From assembly GCA_030591195.1 (NCBI GenBank), contig JAUVBO010000050.1:1-9195 (forward strand): DNA of 9,195 bases. The letters are read 5' to 3'. The DNA is from Pseudomonadota bacterium (GTDB lineage Bacteria; Myxococcota; Polyangia; GCA-2747355; JACKDQ01). The stretch's first letter is position 1. Every line of letters starts with the position of its first letter. The translations under genes were made by a program, and so were the position numbers. The notes under the pieces are model-generated. The model saw nothing but the letters and a program-made list of their open reading frames with translations. It was not told the origin of the DNA and did not search any database. Positions 1-9,031 of this stretch are shown here, piece by piece.

Positions 1-2757
<2,757 letters not shown>

Positions 2758-2817
2758 CTTCTACATCACACGAACTTTCATCGAGCCGACGATCATCAGC
2801 ATCACATACTAGAACAT
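2758..2817 (-). other. secA: Interrupted N-terminal extension of secA with two in-frame TAG codons
   Basis: These 20 codons are in frame with secA. They begin with ATG 2817, which has AGGGA five bases upstream, and contain TAG at codons 3 and 19. Read through, the segment aligns without gaps to E. coli SecA residues 1-20: Gly11, Ser12 and Arg16 coincide here, and Met21, Val25, Asn26, Ile28, Glu32 and Pro33 coincide just downstream. Read-through would also put the Walker lysine at 108, as in E. coli. This strongly suggests it is the ancestral N-terminus. Possible explanations are base-call errors, amber read-through or suppression, or genuine mutation with translation starting at 2757. The sequence alone does not decide between them. 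Confidence 0.7.
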
Positions 2818-2822
2818 GGCGG

Positions 2823-2827
2823 TCCCT
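2823..2827 (-). promoter_or_regulatory. Shine-Dalgarno for the ATG at 2817
   Basis: On the minus strand AGGGA lies five bases before ATG 2817, a good match in sequence and spacing to a ribosome binding site. It favours 2817 as the native secA initiation codon, although TAG follows as the third codon. ATG 2757 has no comparable site. Confidence 0.6.
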
Positions 2828-2840
2828 ATGCCTGCGCCGG

Positions 2841-2876
2841 CCTGGGGCCCGCACGCGGATTGCGTGCGGCCCCAGG
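2841..2876 (-). promoter_or_regulatory. Strong hairpin in the secA 5' leader
   Basis: An almost perfect inverted repeat: arm CCTGGGGCCCGCACGC at 2841-2856 and its complement at 2862-2876, with a single bulged C and a five-base loop. It lies between the predicted secA transcription start and its ribosome binding site. No T run follows on either strand, so it does not look like an intrinsic terminator. A role in leader regulation or mRNA stability is inferred. Confidence 0.55.
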
Positions 2877-2894
2877 CGGGTCGCGGGCGGACTC

Positions 2895-2922
2895 ATGATA
2901 ATCACGTCCCACGCCATATCAA
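2895..2922 (-). promoter_or_regulatory. Predicted sigma70-type promoter for secA
   Basis: On the minus strand, TTGATA (2922-2917) and TATCAT (2900-2895) are separated by 16 bp. Both are close to the -35 and -10 consensus, in a locally AT-richer stretch. Transcription would start near 2888 and give a leader of about 70 nt that includes the hairpin and ends at the AGGGA site. Confidence 0.55.
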
Positions 2923-2948
2923 TAGAAACGCGGCGATCCGCCAGTCCC

Positions 2949-2977
2949 TTGTCTGCGGGCGCCGGTTCGAATAACGT
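2949..2977 (+). promoter_or_regulatory. Weak candidate promoter for the acyltransferase-SDR pair
   Basis: TTGTCT (2949-2954) and TAACGT (2972-2977) are spaced 17 bp apart, upstream of the acyltransferase start and divergent from the secA promoter. The match to consensus is partial. The main support is position: a plus-strand unit must start in this gap. Confidence 0.3.
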
Positions 2978-3018
2978 CACGAAATTGCCGGTGAGCGGCC
3001 TAGCATGTGGATCGAGCG

Positions 3019-3852
3019 ATGGGACACGGCAGCCACAAAAAGGGACTGTGGGTTCGATGGGCCGAGTCCCGACTGTCCGACGAGGACCTCGATCGGATCC
3101 GGATGCTGCCCACGCGGCAGAACGAGTACGGCTACGATCCCTTCGGGTTCAACCGCGACGAGCTGAAGATCGGCGTCGTCATCGCCCGTTTCTTCTACAA
3201 ACACTACTTCCGCTGCAGGGTCTCGGGGATCGAGAACATCCCGCAAGGCCGGGCGATGCTGGTCAGCAACCACTCGGGCCAGCTCCCCTTTGACGCGCTG
3301 TGCATCAGCGCCGCGGTGCTGTTCGAGGGCAGCCCGCCCCGGGCGACCCGGACGATGATCGAACAGTTCGTCCCGCGGGTGCCAGTGATCAGCTGGTTTT
3401 TCGCCCGCTGTGGACAGGTGGTCGGCACCCCCGAGAACTGCCGAAGGTTGCTCGAGGACGAGGAGCTGCTGCTGGTCTTTCCCGAGGGGGTACACGGCAT
3501 CTCCAAGCCCTTCACCCGGCGCTACCAGCTGCAGCCTTTCGGTCACGGTTTCATGCGGCTGGCGCTCGACGCCCGCTGCCCGATCATTCCTGTGGCCGTG
3601 GTTGGCGCCGAGGAGTCGTTGCCAGCGCTGTCGGTTCCCCAGCTTGGCAAGCTGTTTGGCTTGCCCGGCCTGCCGATCATGCCGCCGCTGCCGCTGCCGA
3701 GCCGCTTCCACATCTACTTCGGCGAGCCTGTTCGCTTCGACGACGCTCGCGGTCGCGGGCAGGAGCTCGAGCAGTTGGTCAAGCAGGTCAGGCTGAGCAT
3801 CGATTCGCTGATCCAGGTCGGTTTGCGGGAACGGCAGGGTATCTTCGCCTGA
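3019..3852 (+). CDS. PlsC-like lysophospholipid/glycerolipid acyltransferase family protein
   Basis: A 277-residue protein of the phosphate/glycerolipid acyltransferase superfamily, which moves acyl groups from acyl-CoA or acyl-ACP to lipid hydroxyls at the inner membrane. Block I is NHSGQLPFD (His85, Asp92), with H-x6-D spacing rather than the classical H-x4-D. The block III equivalent is FPEGVHG (154-160), and IIPVAVVGAEE matches the later P-containing block. The N-terminal part (YGYDPFGFN, then a hydrophobic/aromatic helix) resembles the family that, from memory, includes mycobacterial Rv0502. The true substrate cannot be read from sequence. ATG 3019 is preferred; GTG 3007 would add four residues, and neither has a strong ribosome binding site. 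The next gene begins 62 nt downstream on the same strand, so the two are probably one transcription unit. Confidence 0.85.
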   Translation: MGHGSHKKGLWVRWAESRLSDEDLDRIRMLPTRQNEYGYDPFGFNRDELKIGVVIARFFYKHYFRCRVSGIENIPQGRAMLVSNHSGQLPFDALCISAAVLFEGSPPRATRTMIEQFVPRVPVISWFFARCGQVVGTPENCRRLLEDEELLLVFPEGVHGISKPFTRRYQLQPFGHGFMRLALDARCPIIPVAVVGAEESLPALSVPQLGKLFGLPGLPIMPPLPLPSRFHIYFGEPVRFDDARGRGQELEQLVKQVRLSIDSLIQVGLRERQGIFA

Positions 3853-3914
3853 GGGGCCCGGGCTTCGCCGGGCTGTTGGGCTTTCAGGGTCTTCTAGGAG
3901 GCGCCGAGAGGGAC

Positions 3915-4898
3915 ATGGGCGCGGACAACAACGGCAGCTTCGAGCCGAGCGGCAAGATCGTCGTCACCGGTATCGCCGGCCGCTTGGGCCGGTTGGTGCT
4001 CAAGCGGCTGCATCGCACCGGACGGTGCGAGCTGGTGGGGCTCGACCGCAGGGATATCCCCGATCTTCCAAAGGATATTCAACACCTCAAGATTGATCTG
4101 CGGTCCAGGCGGGCGAGGGAGGTCTTCCGCCAGGGAAAGGTCTCGGCGCTGGTCCACCTCGGATTGATGCACAACCCGCGCAACACCGAGCACCACAGCT
4201 GGAACGTCATCGGCACCGCTCGCTTGCTGGAGGCGGCCTTCGAGCACGAAGTGCCGAAGGTGGTGGTGATGTCGAGCGCCGACGTGTACGGGCCCCGTTC
4301 CGACAACCACCAGTTTCTCTCGGAAGACGCGCCGCTGATGGGCGGGATGGCCTTCCCCGAGATGCGGGACCTGATCGAGGTCGACATGCAGGCCACCTCG
4401 TTCTTCTGGCGCAGCCGGGCGAGCGAGATCGAGACGGTGATCTTGCGGCCGGTTCACATTCTCGGTGGCGTCCGCAACGCGCCATCGAACTACTTGCGGC
4501 TCGAACGAATCCCGGTGCTGGTGGGCTACGATCCCATGGTGCAGGTGGTCCACGAGCGGGACGTGGCCGAGGCGCTGATCCTCGCCCTCAAGCCCGGGGT
4601 CCACGGCCTGTTCAACATCACCGGGCCCACCGAGGTTCCGCTGTCGGTCGTGCTCCAGGAGACCGGCAAGCCGCTGCTTCCCGTGCCCTACAGCCTGTTC
4701 AAGCCAGCGATGAAGCTGCTGTGGAAGCTCCACCTGTCCTCTTTCCCGGTGCCCGAGCTGTCGCACCTCCGCTTCGTGGGGATGGTGGACGGCTCGCGCG
4801 CAAGAGAGGTGCTGGGCTTTCGGCCCCGGCACAACCTCCGCGAGACCGTGCGGGCGGTGAGCGTGGATCCGCGACAGCCGAACACAACCGGGTCCTAA
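3915..4898 (+). CDS. Epimerase-like extended SDR, catalytic Tyr absent
   Basis: A 327-residue NAD(P)-binding protein of the extended short-chain dehydrogenase/epimerase type. The Rossmann motif GIAGRLG (19-25) follows a beta strand, and a conserved SSADVYG (120-126) retains the Ser expected in the active site. The later LRPVHILG segment and the FNITGP element are also typical of epimerases. The YxxxK site is replaced by F147-P-E-M-R151, and no Tyr occurs between residues 126 and 160, so normal Tyr-dependent hydride-transfer chemistry is doubtful. It may be a lipid or sugar-nucleotide binding protein, or use an unusual mechanism. The start at 3915 is supported by GAGAGGG just upstream and AGGAGG at 3896-3901. 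It probably shares a transcript with the upstream acyltransferase. Substrate unknown. Confidence 0.85.
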   Translation: MGADNNGSFEPSGKIVVTGIAGRLGRLVLKRLHRTGRCELVGLDRRDIPDLPKDIQHLKIDLRSRRAREVFRQGKVSALVHLGLMHNPRNTEHHSWNVIGTARLLEAAFEHEVPKVVVMSSADVYGPRSDNHQFLSEDAPLMGGMAFPEMRDLIEVDMQATSFFWRSRASEIETVILRPVHILGGVRNAPSNYLRLERIPVLVGYDPMVQVVHERDVAEALILALKPGVHGLFNITGPTEVPLSVVLQETGKPLLPVPYSLFKPAMKLLWKLHLSSFPVPELSHLRFVGMVDGSRAREVLGFRPRHNLRETVRAVSVDPRQPNTTGS

Positions 4899-4916
4899 CA
4901 ACCCCTCTGGCTGCCA

Positions 4917-4963
4917 GCTGTGAACACCGGTTAACAGCCCTGCCGTCGCAGCTCGTTCACAGC
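4917..4963. promoter_or_regulatory. Cluster of three GTT(A/C)ACAGC motifs, putative operator
   Basis: GTTAACAGC (4930-4938) and GTTCACAGC (4955-4963) are on the plus strand, and GCTGTGAAC (4917-4925) is the exact reverse complement of the second. The first two units in order form a 22-bp imperfect dyad (4917-4938); the outer two form a perfect 9-bp inverted repeat. A weaker TTCACAG lies at 5003-5009. The cluster sits between the SDR stop and the lipoprotein start. No T run follows, so a terminator is unlikely. A regulator binding site for the lipoprotein gene is inferred. Confidence 0.4.
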
Positions 4964-5095
4964 CCGTCCGCCGACCGAGCGCCAAGCCGCGATGCGCCCG
5001 ATTTCACAGGGGCGTCGCGGATCTACCCTGGCTCACTTGGCGGCACGCCTCTTGCTGTTTCCCGGGTCGTGGGATTGACGAACCGGAGTCTGATT

Positions 5096-6256
5096 ATGGC
5101 CTTGTCGAAGATGAATTCAGGGATTGTTGGTTTCGGGCTGGTCGCGATTCTCCTCGCGTCGGGCTGCCACATGGTGGCCGGGTCGGAGGACGAAGGCTGG
5201 TGGTACTGCGATGATGGCGGCTGCTATGAATGCACGCCCTTCGGCTGCCGCGGGGTGCCCGACGATCGCCTCTGTGACGGCATGCCCTGTGGCGGGGTCT
5301 CGTCCGCGACCGGGACCACCGCCTGTGGGGAGACGCCGTGTCAGAACCCCGATCCAAGCTGCTCGATCAGCTCTGATTGTCGCGCGGGATACATCTGCAT
5401 CAAGGGTGGCTGCGTGCCCGGCAAGCCCGGCGCGTGCGAGTCCCACGAGACCTGCGGCGACGGCGCGGCCTGTGTCGATGGCGAGTGTCAGGACACGGGC
5501 CTGTGCACGGCGGACAAGGAAGCCGCCTGCGCCAGCCATGGCGAGGGATACACCTGCGACGACCGCGGCACCTGCGTGCCCCCCGTGGGCTCCACGCCTC
5601 CGGATCCGCCGCCGGTCGAGACGTGCGCGGCGGCCACTGCCTGCGACGGGGGATTCTGCGTCGATGGCACCTGTACCCAGTGCTCGGCGGACGACTGCGG
5701 CGAGGCCAAGACCTGCCAGCTCGACCGCCATTGCGGCGAGGGCCGGGTTTGCCTCGACGGCCAGTGCACCGCCAGCTGCGCTGAGGGAGCCGACAGCTGC
5801 GCCAGCGGTCAGGTCTGCAAGTCGGGCGTCTGCGTCGCCGACGACGCGCTCTTTTGCACCGCCGCGGCCGACTGTGCCGGGGCCCGGCTCTGCGTCAACA
5901 ACGCCTGCCTTGCCGCCTGCACCGATACCGGCGCGTGCGCCAAGCAGGGCGATCTCTGCAGCGGAGCGATCGCCATCGACGACGGCGACGAGGTGAAGGT
6001 CTGCCGGCCGGATCACCGGGCCGAGCTCGAGTGCCAGCTGACCAAGGACTGCGAGGGTGGTGAGGTCTGCACCAACGGCATCTGCCGGACGGTCTGCGAC
6101 GCCGCCGAGGACTGCGCCGTCTGCGACGATGGCCCAGTTTGTGGGCCGGGCGGGTTCTGCATGACCGCCGCCGAGGCCAAGCCGGCGTGTACCCTCAACA
6201 GCGACTGCACCGGCGACGGGGCGATCTGCCTCGGCGCCCAGTGCATCACCCTATAG
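5096..6256 (+). CDS. Cysteine-rich secreted lipoprotein with Dickkopf-like repeats
   Basis: A 386-residue protein. The N-terminus is a lipoprotein signal peptide: basic start, hydrophobic core, then LLASGC with the lipidated Cys at 24. The +2 residue is His rather than Asp, so outer-membrane sorting would be expected if a Lol system operates. The mature part holds about 56 cysteines counting the lipidated one, in repeated units of the form C-x4-5-(D/H)C-x2-G-x2-C-x3-4-G-x-C (for example SDCRAGYICIKGGC and KDCEGGEVCTNGIC). These resemble the Dickkopf N-terminal/EGF-like Cys-rich units common in surface proteins of myxobacteria and relatives. A short Pro-rich linker (near residues 165-178) splits the array. 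The start is supported by CGGAG seven bases before ATG 5096. No enzymatic motif is visible; a structural, binding or adhesive surface role is inferred. The PEGA kinase follows 117 nt downstream. Confidence 0.8.
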   Translation: MALSKMNSGIVGFGLVAILLASGCHMVAGSEDEGWWYCDDGGCYECTPFGCRGVPDDRLCDGMPCGGVSSATGTTACGETPCQNPDPSCSISSDCRAGYICIKGGCVPGKPGACESHETCGDGAACVDGECQDTGLCTADKEAACASHGEGYTCDDRGTCVPPVGSTPPDPPPVETCAAATACDGGFCVDGTCTQCSADDCGEAKTCQLDRHCGEGRVCLDGQCTASCAEGADSCASGQVCKSGVCVADDALFCTAAADCAGARLCVNNACLAACTDTGACAKQGDLCSGAIAIDDGDEVKVCRPDHRAELECQLTKDCEGGEVCTNGICRTVCDAAEDCAVCDDGPVCGPGGFCMTAAEAKPACTLNSDCTGDGAICLGAQCITL

Positions 6257-6296
6257 CGGGGCGCCACCGCTGCGGGACACGGTCTCTCGCTGGAAT

Positions 6297-6324
6297 TCCC
6301 GGCGCTTTCTTCTCCCGGCGCTTT
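6297..6324 (+). repeat. Two tandem copies of a 12-bp repeat upstream of the kinase
   Basis: TCCCGGCGCTTT occurs at 6297-6308 and 6313-6324, a perfect repeat with a 16-bp period. The second copy runs into the candidate -35 element of the kinase promoter. Tandem repeats overlapping a promoter are typical of activator or repressor sites, so regulation of the kinase gene is inferred. Confidence 0.5.
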
Positions 6325-6353
6325 GATCTGGGTCCAGCCGTTTGTGCTAACAT
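6323..6353 (+). promoter_or_regulatory. Candidate promoter for the Ser/Thr kinase gene
   Basis: TTGATC (6323-6328) and an extended -10, TGCTAACAT (6345-6353), are separated by 19 bp between hexamers, which is long. The leader would be only about 15 nt. A small stem (GCTCG 6355-6359 with CGAGC 6366-6370) includes the weak GCGAG ribosome binding site just before ATG 6374. Confidence 0.35.
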
Positions 6354-6373
6354 GGCTCGTTTCAGCGAGCCCA

Positions 6374-8143
6374 ATGAACCAGGCAACCGACAGCCCGAGA
6401 CAACGCCGCGTGCTGACCCGGGACGGGCTGGAGCCAGATCAGCTCGTCTCCCAGCGATACCGCGTGATCCGGCGGATCGGGGCCGGGGCCTACGGCACGG
6501 TGTACGAGGTCGAGCATGTCGCGCTGAGCAAGCGGTTCGCCCTCAAGGTGCTCAACGCCCAGGCCCAGCGCAACTGGCGTGCCATCGCCCGCTTCCAGGC
6601 CGAGGCGGTGACGGCCTCCAAGATCGATCATCCGCACATCGTCAGCGTCACTGACGTTGGTCAGACCGAGGACGATCAGGCCTACTACGTGATGGAGCTG
6701 CTCGAGGGCGAGACGCTGGCCGCGGTGCTCAAGCGAGAGAGCGGCAAGATGCTCTCGCTCTCGCGGGCGATCCCGATCCTCGCCGCCACCGCTCACGGCC
6801 TGCACGCCGCTCACGAGGCGGGGGTGGTGCATCGGGATCTGAAGCCAGAGAACATCTTCCTCGTGCCCCAGGAGGACGTGCAGCTGGGCATCACCAAGGA
6901 GGTGGTGCGGATCCTCGATTTCGGGCTGGCGAAGGTCCTCGAGGCGCCGGGCGTGACGGTCGAGGGGATCACCTACGGGACCCCGGGGTACATGGCGCCG
7001 GAGCAGATCCGTGGCGACAAGATCGACCGCCGCGCCGACCTCTACTCCATCGGCTGCATCGCCTACGAGATGCTCGCCGGCCGTCCGTTGTACATCGGCT
7101 CGGCGATGGACGTGGCGATGGCCCACATCGAGCAGGAGCCGGCGCCGCTGACCGAGGCACCTTCTCGGCGGATGCGGCGGCTGGTCGAGCGCTGCTTGAA
7201 GAAGGACCCCGGCCGCCGGTTCCAGACCGGCCGCGAGCTGCTCGAGGAGCTGCGGGTGATCGCCATCGAGCTCCTCACCCCGGACGGGCAGACCAGGCAG
7301 ATCGAGTTCGGCGAGCTGGCCGTGGACTCGTCGTCGCCTGCCCTGCGCGACAGCTACCCCAACCTCGATCCCGCGAGAGACGACTCGTGGTGGGACGAGT
7401 TCAGCAGCATCGCCCGGCGGATGGGCGGCCCGCCCTCGGCTCCGGAGATCACCCAGCCGCTGTTCCGGGGGCCGGGTGGAGCCGACGCTGCGGCGAATGC
7501 GGGCGGGCCGGACGAGGAGAGCTTCGGCGGGGAGACCCTGATCGACGGTCGCTCCTTTGGCGAGATCCACCAGGACGATCGACCGTCGGCGCCGGTGCCG
7601 GGCAAGCCCCCACCAACGCCGGGGCCGTTTGACCGTCCGGCGCGGTTGCCCACGTCCCCCCCCGGCGCCCCCGAGCGCGCCGAGCCGCGGCTGAAGGCCC
7701 CGCAGCCTTCCGCGTCTCGTCGGCTGCCGCAGACCTCCGACAACTTCTTCCCGGTGGAGAATACGCTCCAGGTCGATCACGGCGCTGGGATGCCGGCGCT
7801 AGGTGAGGCGCCGGCCTGGGGTCCGAGCCGCCTTGGCTGGTACGCGCTGATCGGCTCGCTGGTGATGGTCCTGCTGCTGCTCGGCCTGCTGACCTACCGC
7901 GTTCTCAGCAGCGGCAAGCCCACCGGGGCGTTGATCGTCAACATCGAGCCCGAGGGCGCCGAGCTGGCGATCGACGGCACGGTGCGGCCCGGCAGCGGTG
8001 CCTTCCGGGTGATCAACGACCTGCCGGCGGGGCGGTCGGTGGTGACCGCGGCCCAGGACGGCTGCGCTCCGGTCATCCGCCAGGTCAAGGTGGAGAAGGG
8101 CCGGGTCCAGCTGGTCAAGCTCCAGCTGGAGTGTGGTCGCTGA
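6374..8143 (+). CDS. Membrane-anchored Ser/Thr protein kinase with C-terminal PEGA domain
   Basis: A 589-residue Hanks-type kinase. The kinase domain spans about residues 33-295: Gly-rich loop GAGAYGTVY, ATP-binding Lys58 (FALKVL), HRDLKPEN with catalytic Asp155, DFG at 182-184, and GTPGYMAPEQ in the activation segment. All key residues are present, so it should be active. A Pro/Gly-rich, probably disordered linker covers about 320-485. One transmembrane helix (about 489-510, LIGSLVMVLLLLGLL core) is followed by an extracytoplasmic PEGA domain (about 518-589, starting GALIVNIEPEGAELAIDG). The kinase therefore faces the cytoplasm, with PEGA in the periplasm as likely sensor or anchor. ATG 6374 is chosen because the upstream in-frame start at 6323 lies within the promoter and adds a non-conserved leader. 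The gene's last 29 bp overlap the convergent carboxypeptidase gene. Confidence 0.93.
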   Translation: MNQATDSPRQRRVLTRDGLEPDQLVSQRYRVIRRIGAGAYGTVYEVEHVALSKRFALKVLNAQAQRNWRAIARFQAEAVTASKIDHPHIVSVTDVGQTEDDQAYYVMELLEGETLAAVLKRESGKMLSLSRAIPILAATAHGLHAAHEAGVVHRDLKPENIFLVPQEDVQLGITKEVVRILDFGLAKVLEAPGVTVEGITYGTPGYMAPEQIRGDKIDRRADLYSIGCIAYEMLAGRPLYIGSAMDVAMAHIEQEPAPLTEAPSRRMRRLVERCLKKDPGRRFQTGRELLEELRVIAIELLTPDGQTRQIEFGELAVDSSSPALRDSYPNLDPARDDSWWDEFSSIARRMGGPPSAPEITQPLFRGPGGADAAANAGGPDEESFGGETLIDGRSFGEIHQDDRPSAPVPGKPPPTPGPFDRPARLPTSPPGAPERAEPRLKAPQPSASRRLPQTSDNFFPVENTLQVDHGAGMPALGEAPAWGPSRLGWYALIGSLVMVLLLLGLLTYRVLSSGKPTGALIVNIEPEGAELAIDGTVRPGSGAFRVINDLPAGRSVVTAAQDGCAPVIRQVKVEKGRVQLVKLQLECGR

Positions 8144-9020
8144 GCTCGAGGCGACCCGCGTCGGCGTCGAGCCTGATCCTCACCCCGAGCGGCAGCGCGC
8201 GGTTTCGCCGACCATGGCCCACCGGCGCGCCGGCGGCTACTGGCACCGGTGACGCGCCGAGGCGGTCGGCGATCACTGCCAGAGCGCTGGTGCGGGCGTC
8301 GTCGCAGTCGACGAAGTCGCCGAGCAGCACGCCGGCGACGCGGTCGAAGACGCCGGCCTGCGCGAGGTGGGTCAGCTTGCGGTCGATGCGGTAGGGCGCC
8401 TCGCCGACGTCCTCGAGCAACAGCACCGCGCCGTCGAGGGGGGGCAGGTGCTCGGTGCCGCAGAGGTGGCTGAGCAAGCTCAGGTTTCCGCCCACCAGCG
8501 GGCCGGTCGCTGCGCCGCCGGCGATCCGCTGCAGCCCCTCGAGGGGATCGAGGTGGCCCCGCTCGAGCAGGGAGAACAGGGCGTCGTGGTCCTCGGCTGG
8601 CAAGTCAGCGAGCTGAGTCACCACCGGGCCGTGGATTGTCGGCACGCCGAGGTTGTTGGCCCAGGCGTGCAGCACGGTGATGTCCGAAAAACCGATCAGG
8701 GGCAGCCGACGCGAGGCGAGCCGTGGGGCGTCGAGCAGCGGCAGGATTCGGCTGCAGCCGTATCCACCGCGGGCACAGAAGATCGCCGAAACACGCTCGT
8801 CGGCGAGCCAGCGGTTGAGCTCCTCCGCTCGCGCCAGGTCACTCGCCGCGAGGTAGGGCAGCCGATCGGGCGGGCGCGTTGGGTCGTAGCAGGTGAGGAC
8901 CTGGTAGCGCTCGCTCAGTCGCGCGAGGCCGCGCGAGAGCCGACCGGCGGGCGCCGGGCCAGCAGGCGCGACGACGGCCACGGCATCTCCTGGCGCAACG
9001 CGGCGGGGGGAGCGCGACAT
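8115..9020 (-). CDS. ldcA: Muramoyltetrapeptide (LD-) carboxypeptidase, peptidase family S66
   Basis: A 301-residue member of peptidase family S66. These enzymes remove the terminal D-Ala from murein tetrapeptides in the cytoplasm during peptidoglycan recycling. The N-terminal APGDAVAVVAPAGP is the family's opening strand. The nucleophile is Ser112 in GFSDIT, the Glu is in LLEDVGEAPYRIDR (probably Glu203), and the His is His269 in PVGHG, so the Ser-Glu-His triad looks intact. ARGGYGCSRILP (83-94) is also characteristic. The length matches LdcA better than the longer MccF-type self-immunity proteins, though MccF-like activity cannot be excluded. Start ATG 9020 is required to include the conserved PGD strand; AGGAG directly abuts the ATG, which is unusually close. 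It lies 11 nt after the preceding gene's stop, so translational coupling is likely. Its 3' end overlaps the kinase gene antisense. Confidence 0.92.
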   Translation of the reverse strand: MSRSPRRVAPGDAVAVVAPAGPAPAGRLSRGLARLSERYQVLTCYDPTRPPDRLPYLAASDLARAEELNRWLADERVSAIFCARGGYGCSRILPLLDAPRLASRRLPLIGFSDITVLHAWANNLGVPTIHGPVVTQLADLPAEDHDALFSLLERGHLDPLEGLQRIAGGAATGPLVGGNLSLLSHLCGTEHLPPLDGAVLLLEDVGEAPYRIDRKLTHLAQAGVFDRVAGVLLGDFVDCDDARTSALAVIADRLGASPVPVAAGAPVGHGRRNRALPLGVRIRLDADAGRLELSDHTPAGA

Positions 9021-9031
9021 CTCCTGGCGTC

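Noticed and set aside
2841..2876. The secA leader palindrome considered as an intrinsic terminator
   Set aside because: No T tract follows on either strand, and no gene ends next to it.
3856..3873. Small GC hairpin after the acyltransferase stop, considered as a terminator
   Set aside because: The stem is only about 6 bp with no T run, and the SDR gene follows closely on the same strand.
3300..3914. Upstream extension of the SDR frame into the acyltransferase gene
   Set aside because: It overlaps the acyltransferase out of frame, and the SDR has a good ribosome binding site and the Rossmann strand just after ATG 3915.
3894..4985. A 363-codon frame antisense to the SDR gene
   Set aside because: The opposite strand encodes a recognisable Rossmann protein; this frame has shadow-like His/Leu/Arg-rich composition.
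6362..7780. A 472-codon frame antisense to the kinase
   Set aside because: The plus strand has all Hanks kinase motifs; the antisense frame has no domain and a GC-driven composition.
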